12,500 nt of DNA from Chromera velia (lineage: Eukaryota > Sar > Chromeraceae), in assembly GCA_018398765.1 (NCBI GenBank), contig JAHBMJ010005867.1, positions 46,245-58,744 on the forward strand, read 5' to 3'. Each line of letters opens with the position of its first letter. Within the stretch, counting starts at the first letter, position 1. Below, one piece after another: positions 8,326 through 12,500 of the stretch. Under the pieces are notes generated by a model. It ran no database searches. It was not told where the DNA came from and worked only from the letters and a program-made list of their open reading frames with translations. Made by a program: the position numbers and the translations under genes.

Positions 8326-8639
8326 ATGATCGATCACTTTTCAATCGATTTCAAGTTAATATTGAGTGCAGATTGTCTCAATTTTACTCAAGTTTGGAAC
8401 TTGGTTTCAGAGAGGCAATTCTAAGGGTGTCAAACCTCCCAAGCTGACCGATGACCTCGGGGGTCCTCTTGGGAAAATCCAGATTTTAATTTTTCTTGCG
8501 TGATCCGATTTTGCACATGCAACAAGCCATTCAGACCAGGCGATTAATCGACCTCAGAGCCGAATAATCGCCGTGCTTAAATTCGAATTCAAACCATGGG
8601 GAATTCGACCAGGTAAAATCGGCTATTCTAAGCATGGAC
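8326..8639. other. Left part of an insertion in the LINE, unassigned
   Basis: LINE-like coding fades after about 8325 and returns at about 9245. This segment contains no recognisable gene. ATTCGAATTC-like words near 8581-8590 resemble the minisatellite units to the right, so it may be the 3' part of the minus-strand SINE. I could not find a target-site duplication, so the boundary is approximate. Confidence 0.35.
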
Positions 8640-8847
8640 TGCATGGTATTCGGGTACTTCAGTTTCAGACCGCGCACTTAGTCTATTTGGTTTTCGGCCT
8701 GACGGTTATTCGAATTCAGACCGCGCACTATTCAATGCCTCGATTTCTGACCACGCGCTATTCGATATCTCGATTTCTGACCGGGTCTTATTCGGTTCTA
8801 TCGATTTTAGACCGCGTTTTATTCGGATGTATATATTTTGGAATTCT
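8640..8847. repeat. 30-bp minisatellite forming the SINE body
   Basis: Units begin TATTCG or TATTCA and contain TCGATTT(C/T)TGACC(G/A)CGC-type sequence. Consecutive starts are at 8707 (a 22-base short unit), 8729, 8759, 8789 and 8820, giving three steps of 30, 30 and 31. More diverged copies precede them from about 8640 (TTTCAGACCGCGCAC near 8662-8676). Confidence 0.8.
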
Positions 8848-8857
8848 GCCGGTGGTG

Positions 8858-8911
8858 GGACTCGAACTTGGGACCTCCCGGTCCGAGCCTCTCATCCTAA
8901 CCACTAGGCCA
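8858..8911 (-). promoter_or_regulatory. Internal RNA polymerase III promoter (A and B boxes)
   Basis: The A box TGGCCTAGTGG lies at 8911-8901 and the B box AGTTCGAGTCC at 8868-8858 on the minus strand. They match the consensus forms (TRGCNNAGYNNG and GGTTCGANTCC) with one clear B-box deviation at its first base. Their spacing is that of a tRNA gene. Confidence 0.75.
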
Positions 8912-8918
8912 CGGAGGC

Positions 8919-9244
8919 TGGGTCCTATCTAAAGTATCGTGTTTGCTTGGTTTTTGTCTTTTCTTATCTTTTTACTTCTTTTTACCTTTATTTTCAATCG
9001 TTTCATCTTCGTCCCTTTCTCTAAATAAAATATTAACTTCTTTGTAGCTTTTCTATTATTTTCTATTATTTTTCAATACTTTTTCATACTTCTTTTATTT
9101 CATTTTCTAATATTTTTGACAATTATACTTTCTTATACTTTTTCTATTATTTTGGAATTAATTTTTTATCTTATCAATCTGTATCAATTACTTTCTTTTA
9201 GTTCTATATGTTTTCTTATGTTTAGACTAGTTTTATTTCTAGAC
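8919..9244. other. AT-rich, T-biased spacer inside the LINE
   Basis: This is T-rich sequence with repeated CTTTTCTATTATTTT-like words, for example near 9050-9073 and 9137-9153. There is no gene. It lies between the SINE head and the point where LINE coding resumes, so it belongs to the inserted segment or to an older insertion. Confidence 0.5.
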
Positions 9245-9718
9245 TAGCACATAGCAATACAAAAGGAAGTGAGGGAGGCAAACCGTGTTTGGAAGTTGGT
9301 GAGAGATGTGGGTGGGAGAGGGTTGGAATTCGATCGCCTTCAGAGACTAGTCCGGGTCTGCCGCAGCCTCTCTAAACGCAAACAGGCTACTTGGAAGACA
9401 AAAAAAGCATAGAGGGTTCAAGAAGAACTCCTCAAAGATCCTCTCTCCCTTTGAAAAAGGAAGAAGAAAGCCGCCTCGTCGGCTGGTGGTGCATCACGCC
9501 CGTCCCCCCGCGCATTCTCGAACCATTGGGCAGGTGTTTTTGAAGATTTGAACAAGGAGCCTCTCCCTTCGGTCCATCCCTCTCCCCTTCCTCCCTTCCA
9601 CCCCTCTGCTCTGCCCTTCTCTTTTTACCAGATCTCTTCTCATCTGAAGAAAATAAACAAGAAGAAAGCTGCCGGCTTTGAAGGCATCTCTCCCGCACAG
9701 CTAGATCTCTGCTGCTGA
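9245..9718 (+). pseudogene. LINE ORF2 continuation: linker and first reverse-transcriptase block, truncated
   Basis: One frame carries the whole piece. QKEVREANRVWKLVRDVGG starts at 9260 and is a typical helical linker before the reverse transcriptase. It is followed by a stop at 9410, a stop at 9452, then NHWAGVFEDL and a Pro/Leu-rich spacer. ISSHLKKINKKKAAGFEGIS (within about 9630-9692) corresponds to the LxxLKxxKAPGPDGI block at the fingers of LINE reverse transcriptases, here with Ala-Gly-Phe-Glu in place of Pro-Gly-Pro-Asp. SPAQLDLCC ends at a TGA (9716-9718). No later reverse-transcriptase motif follows in any frame, so the element is cut off near here. Confidence 0.75.
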
Positions 9719-10094
9719 ATCTGCCCTCTCCTGCTTTTTACTTTTTATTTTATTTAACCTAATGCATATTCATGCTTGCTGGCCTCCTTCATGGAATGTT
9801 TTGTGCATTTGCCCAGTTCTGAAAGGCCCTGCTTCCCCCTCTCCCAACAAATGGAGACCAATAATAGAGTGGACTCTTAAGTAGGACTTAGTGGAATCCA
9901 AAGTGACTTTTAAATTTACTATATTCTAGCTTCATTATAAAGTGAAACTAGGTTACTTGAAGCAATCTAGAGTCTTTTAAAGCATTTAAAATCGTTATTC
10001 CTGTGCAAATCTGCTCAAATGTGCTCAAAAGACTGGTTGATTAGCTAGGGTGCATGATAGGAAAAATTACGATCACTACGGCATGTAGAAGTGA
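9719..10094. other. Unassigned sequence after the LINE breakpoint
   Basis: I see no coding, RNA or repeat feature that can be supported. The composition becomes AT-richer from about 9880 to 10020. Confidence 0.4.
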
Positions 10095-10911
10095 GTGAAT
10101 GTTACCTGCAAAGAAATACACAGGCACAACACTAGTGGATATGCTCAAAAGCAACGTTTAGCGCCGCCAATGAACTACAAAGAATTGTTTTTTCTGCAAG
10201 GGAAACAGTGTAGGAAGGAGGGTTTCATAGCTAGGCTGGTCAAACCGGATAGGAGGGGTCAGCAGGGGTCGGAGAGAACAGAGCACAGAGACAACATAAT
10301 TCTTTTTACAAAGAACTCGCACTATACGGCGCGAAAGCTTGCAAATCGTTCTGCATGTGTCAATGAGAAACTGTGAAAAAGAAGGACAGGTCCGTAGGTA
10401 GATCCAGATATTTAGAGGGAGACCAGTACGGAGTGCCACAAATGAGAAAGGATGATTGAGTAAGGAGCACTTACGTTACGATAGTATGGACCGCTTTCAA
10501 GGACTGACACACACGGAGCAAGTGGAAGACATTCAAATACATGAAAGCTGAGCAATTGTTCTGGGTGGAAAAATGTCTGGCAGGACTGAGAGCTGTGCAA
10601 AGCATCAGAAGAGGCGGTCAAAAAATGGAGGCTCCAGCAGATTCTCCATCGACCCTCTCTCAGTGACCTCCTTTGTACGTTTCTATCAAGCTCCTAGCAG
10701 AACAAAGAAGCTAGATGCTAAGCAAATCATCATGCAAAGCGAGAGAGCGAGCCGCGCTTCCTTAACTGACCTGCAAGTATCCTCAAGTCTCCGTCTACCA
10801 ACACCTGCAAACACGGAGGGACAGACGTTCACGCTTTGTGCAGTCAAAGAAACACTTCTATCTAGCTTATTCTGTGCGCACAAGGTCCCAAAGAAAAGAC
10901 CAAGAGCCTAA
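10095..10911 (+). other. Region with two short plus-strand open frames of unknown status
   Basis: Positions 10095-10376 (93 codons) and 10573-10911 (112 codons, ending in the basic run KVPKKRPRA) are open on the plus strand with normal-looking composition. A 42-codon frame starts at 10541 (MKAEQLFWVEKCLAGLRAVQ). Minus-strand frames overlap each of them. I recognise no domain, and codon patterns do not clearly favour one strand. The acceptor- and donor-like TTGCAG|GT words on the minus strand make a minus-strand gene an equal alternative. These are left as possible exons only. Confidence 0.2.
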
Positions 10912-11203
10912 AAAGTAGCAGGTCTAGACAGGCTGACCTGGGGGTTGACCCCGGGGCTCCCAAGATTGTGACCTGCAAGGAAAGAGTAAGGAGAGCGATG
11001 AGGGCAACAGTACTTTAACACCTAGATAAGGCCGGCAGCCCTTCCCCGCTTGAACAAGGGGAGCAACAGCAAGCAGAAAGACGTTGAAAACAAGATTAAG
11101 ACGGCTGGTGTCCACTGAACTTACCTGCAAGCTCCACTTCATGCCGACCCGAGGTAATCCAGCAACTGTTGTTGCAGCCGTCTCCTCCAGAGCCCCGAAA
11201 GTA
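10862..11203 (-). CDS. Candidate spliced minus-strand coding fragment
   Basis: On the minus strand an open segment from about 11203 runs through TTVAGLPRVGMKWSLQ to a consensus donor CAG|GTAAGT at 11125/11124. If the 152-bp intron is removed, the frame continues as VTILGAPGSTPRSACLDLLL to a TAG at 10864-10862. An ATG at 11142 lies in this frame, and a T9 tract precedes the upstream segment. The product is short, with no recognised domain. It is supported only by the match between the splice sites and an uninterrupted frame. Confidence 0.25.
10973..11124 (-). other. Candidate 152-bp intron flanked by a 9-bp direct repeat
   Basis: The donor is CTTGCAG|GTAAGT and the acceptor is TCTTTCCTTGCAG|GT. 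The 9-base word CTTGCAGGT spans both junctions, so splicing would leave exactly one copy. The interior becomes pyrimidine-rich towards the acceptor, as expected for a spliceosomal intron. Confidence 0.4.
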
Positions 11204-11206
11204 CAC

Positions 11207-11686
11207 TCCCAAAAAAAAAGTCAAAACCAAGAAAACGCTGTGTCAGACATCTTCTAAAACCATCAGAAGACATCTGACAGAGCGCTTTTTGTGACAACAT
11301 TTCTGTGGGAAAAGTCTGTTTGCTCAAAGGTTCAGGACTCCGTAGTTTTGAACCTGTGGACCTTCAAGAAAGTCCCTATGCTTGAAACTGGACCTTTATG
11401 CTGAAGTCTGACCTTTATATAATTAGTATTATTATTCTAAATTTTTTAAAAATTAAATTACACATATACTAGAATGTAACTCAGTTTTTGTTGGTTCATT
11501 AATTGTCAATAATTAAATTTCTTATATGCTTTTAATCTTTTTTTATTAGTAAACCTAAATGTAGAACTAAAATACTAAAGCTTCTCAGTAAATATGAGAT
11601 CATAACTAGAATTTGAGAGTGTGCTTGCTTGTGAGTGCTTGTGAGCCTACCATGGACTTAGCCTAAGTGTACACCTTATTTCCGGT
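11207..11686. other. Mostly AT-rich intergenic or 3' flanking sequence
   Basis: Positions 11400-11600 are strongly AT-rich. A small direct duplication GTGCTTGCTTGTGAGTGCTTG lies near 11621-11641. A minus frame here (to 11327) is short and unrecognised. The region follows the stop codon of the minus-strand gene and probably includes its 3' UTR. Confidence 0.35.
11542..11547 (-). terminator. Possible AATAAA polyadenylation signal
   Basis: On the minus strand AATAAA occurs about 140 bases after the TGA at 11687-11689. The surrounding DNA is AT-rich, so this could be chance. Confidence 0.2.
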
Positions 11687-12205
11687 TCAAACACACATCA
11701 TATCAAACTCTACTGAGCGAGTCTCGCTCTCATCAGAGCAAGAGTCTTCCTCATTGTCATCTGAATTGTGTTTCATGCCCTCTGCTGCAGCACTCTCCTG
11801 AATAGACGCGCTTCTCTGATGAGAGGTTACCCATGAAGGGCTGCAACCAACCAGCGAAACCTTTCCGCCTTCCAAAAATTCGTTCGCTTTCTTTTCATAT
11901 TCCCACACAATTGGGGCACGGACAATGTCCCCTTGTGTGAATAAGGCCTCTTTCTTCAAAAAGAAAAAACAGGTATCCAAGTTAATTTTGTCAATCTCTG
12001 GCTTAAAAATAATTTGACGTTTCCCCCCCTTCTTTCCCTTGCTTTGCTTCTTACTGTGCTCCTGGACAGCTTCACACTTGTCTTTCATATATGAGAACTC
12101 GTACTTTCCTCGCGGCCAGGTCTTTTCATTACCGATCATCCACCAACCTTTGACAGCATTTCCATCCTCCAGTACCTGCATCACTTTGAACACCCAAACC
12201 GGAGC
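11687..12205 (-). CDS. Candidate terminal exon of an unrecognised protein
   Basis: A frame of about 172 codons on the minus strand ends in TGA at 11687-11689. It begins APVWVFKVMQVLEDGNAVKG, then WWMIGNEKTWPRGKYEFSY, a Lys-rich linker (HSKKQSKGKKGGKRQ, about residues 55-70) and INLDTCFFFLKKEALF. It ends in an acidic Ser-rich tail (DDNEEDSCSDESE, about residues 147-159). The first 45 residues, Val/Trp-rich with a paired Trp and short beta-like stretches, loosely resemble small barrel chromatin-reader folds (BAH, Tudor or chromo type). That is an impression, not an identification. There is no good start codon at the left edge of the frame. An in-frame TAG at 12208-12206 immediately precedes GCT, which fits an exon boundary there (acceptor TAG|GCT). 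The alternative upstream acceptor TTTGCAG at 12228-12226 would include that stop. Confidence 0.5.
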   Translation of the reverse strand, partial: APVWVFKVMQVLEDGNAVKGWWMIGNEKTWPRGKYEFSYMKDKCEAVQEHSKKQSKGKKGGKRQIIFKPEIDKINLDTCFFFLKKEALFTQGDIVRAPIVWEYEKKANEFLEGGKVSLVGCSPSWVTSHQRSASIQESAAAEGMKHNSDDNEEDSCSDESETRSVEFDMMCV

Positions 12206-12397
12206 CTAGTCATTCTCAGTCACGTCTGCAAACACAAGGTTGCACAACAGAAAAAGCAAATAAATACAAGATAAAAAAGAAATGCGAAAAAACAGAGAGA
12301 TTCTCCCCCAAAAGCAATTTAATGACTTGGATAGACAAGCAAAAGATATGGAAAAAACCTCTCATGACACACTTGGTGACTCATTTTTTGCTGTCAC
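12206..12397 (-). other. Candidate intron of the minus-strand gene
   Basis: Between two protein-like segments the minus strand is pyrimidine-rich (runs of T before TTTGCAG at 12228-12226). Two in-phase models exist. In the first, GGA|GTGACA at 12398/12397 joins TAG|GCT at 12206/12205, a 192-bp intron with no stop left in the frame. In the second, CCAA|GTGTGT at 12373/12372 joins TTTGCAG|ACGTG at 12226/12225, a 147-bp intron with a better acceptor that leaves a TAG in frame seven codons later. Confidence 0.4.
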
Positions 12398-12499
12398 TCC
12401 ATAGAGGCCGACTTCCGGAGCGGTGATCGACATCTCAGCAACCTGCTGAGCTCGTTTTGAACGCGCATCTTTCTTGTCGTACACTTCTGTATCTCCGTC
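12398..12499 (-). CDS. Candidate upstream exon, 5' partial at the window edge
   Basis: From the right edge the minus strand reads DGDTEVYDKKDARSKRAQQV and then AEMSITAPEVGLYG before the proposed donor at 12397. Unspliced, the frame would continue to a TGA at 12364-12362. The composition is charged and protein-like, and its phase joins the 11687-12205 exon to give VGLYG-APVWVF. The exon runs out of the window, so the full protein and its function are unknown. Confidence 0.4.
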
Positions 12500-12500
12500 C

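Larger units (their letters stand above)
8640..8918 (-). mobile_element. tRNA-derived SINE, antisense to the host LINE
   Basis: On the minus strand the element opens with a 71-nt tRNA-like head (8918 down to 8848) that aligns without gaps to the layout of a tRNA. It has GCCTCCG at the acceptor 5' position, TGGCCTAGTGGTTAGGA in the D arm and AGTTCGAGTCC in the T arm. The T stem and anticodon stem pair poorly, and the 3' end lacks good complementarity to the 5' end, so it is not a functional tRNA. The tRNA-unrelated body downstream is a 30-bp tandem array. The overall layout resembles a tRNA-Glu-type SINE head, but the triplet in the anticodon position reads CGG, so the parent tRNA is uncertain. 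The 3' end of the SINE is not defined and may lie further left, near 8430-8580. Confidence 0.75.
3914..9718 (+). mobile_element. Decayed, 3'-truncated LINE (non-LTR retrotransposon)
   Basis: A single orientation carries a Ser/Pro-rich ORF1-like region, an APE-type endonuclease, the conserved Trp-Phe-Asp linker, and the first reverse-transcriptase block (KKAAGFEGISPAQ). They are in the order expected for a two-ORF LINE. The 5' boundary is uncertain; the start given is only where a gag-like frame begins. Multiple frameshifts and stops show it is inactive. The catalytic reverse-transcriptase core (YxDD region) is absent because recognisable sequence stops at 9718. An insertion of about 0.9 kb with a SINE interrupts it at about 8326-9244. 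The clade cannot be assigned from these pieces. Confidence 0.8.

Noticed and set aside
8848-8918. Functional tRNA gene on the minus strand
   Set aside because: The layout and A/B boxes fit, but the T stem and anticodon stem are poorly paired and the acceptor ends do not match. It is better explained as a SINE head.
8848-8918. Primer-binding site of an LTR retrotransposon
   Set aside because: Similarity covers a whole tRNA length, not the last 18 bases, and no LTR or TGG-start primer site is present.
8573-8932. 119-codon plus-strand open frame
   Set aside because: It reads through the minisatellite and the antisense tRNA-like head, so it is a shadow of the SINE.

Overview
The window looks like repeat-dominated nuclear DNA of a eukaryote. 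The evidence is non-LTR retrotransposon (LINE) remains, a tRNA-derived SINE with pol III promoter boxes, long (TTCC)n microsatellites, and minus-strand open frames with splice-like junctions. There is no bacterial operon structure and no rRNA or functional tRNA gene. The lineage cannot be fixed from this sequence; a protist or alga with a repeat-rich genome is only a guess.

Layout from left to right. Positions 2-439 hold an unrecognised open frame that runs in from outside the window. Positions 591-3589 look like one DNA transposon without a transposase. It has 33-bp terminal inverted repeats (31 of 33 identical) and AT-rich subterminal arrays of the palindromic word AGATATTT. Its interior is almost entirely simple or tandem repeat: four 12-bp units, about six units of about 145 bp, and two long TTCC tracts. 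Positions 3914-9718 are a badly decayed LINE. An ORF1-like Ser/Pro-rich region is followed by an ORF2 with a recognisable APE-type endonuclease. The endonuclease is broken by frameshifts and stops and has lost its Asp-x-Asn motif. After an inserted segment, the linker and the first reverse-transcriptase motif are present, and the element then ends abruptly. The inserted segment (about 8326-9244) contains a minus-strand tRNA-derived SINE, whose body is a 30-bp minisatellite, and an AT-rich stretch.

Positions 9719-11686 are mostly unassigned. They contain five exact copies of ACCTGCAA within about 1 kb. On the minus strand these read TTGCAG|GT, and one pair bounds a plausible 152-bp intron. At the right edge, 11687-12499 minus carries the two best host-gene-like segments. 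They are candidate last exons of an unrecognised protein with a Trp-rich N-terminal block and an acidic, Ser-rich tail, separated by a short intron.

No set of genes here forms a recognisable pathway or defence system. The window is best read as nested mobile elements next to the 3' end of a minus-strand gene. All reading was by eye, so element boundaries are approximate unless exact repeats are stated.
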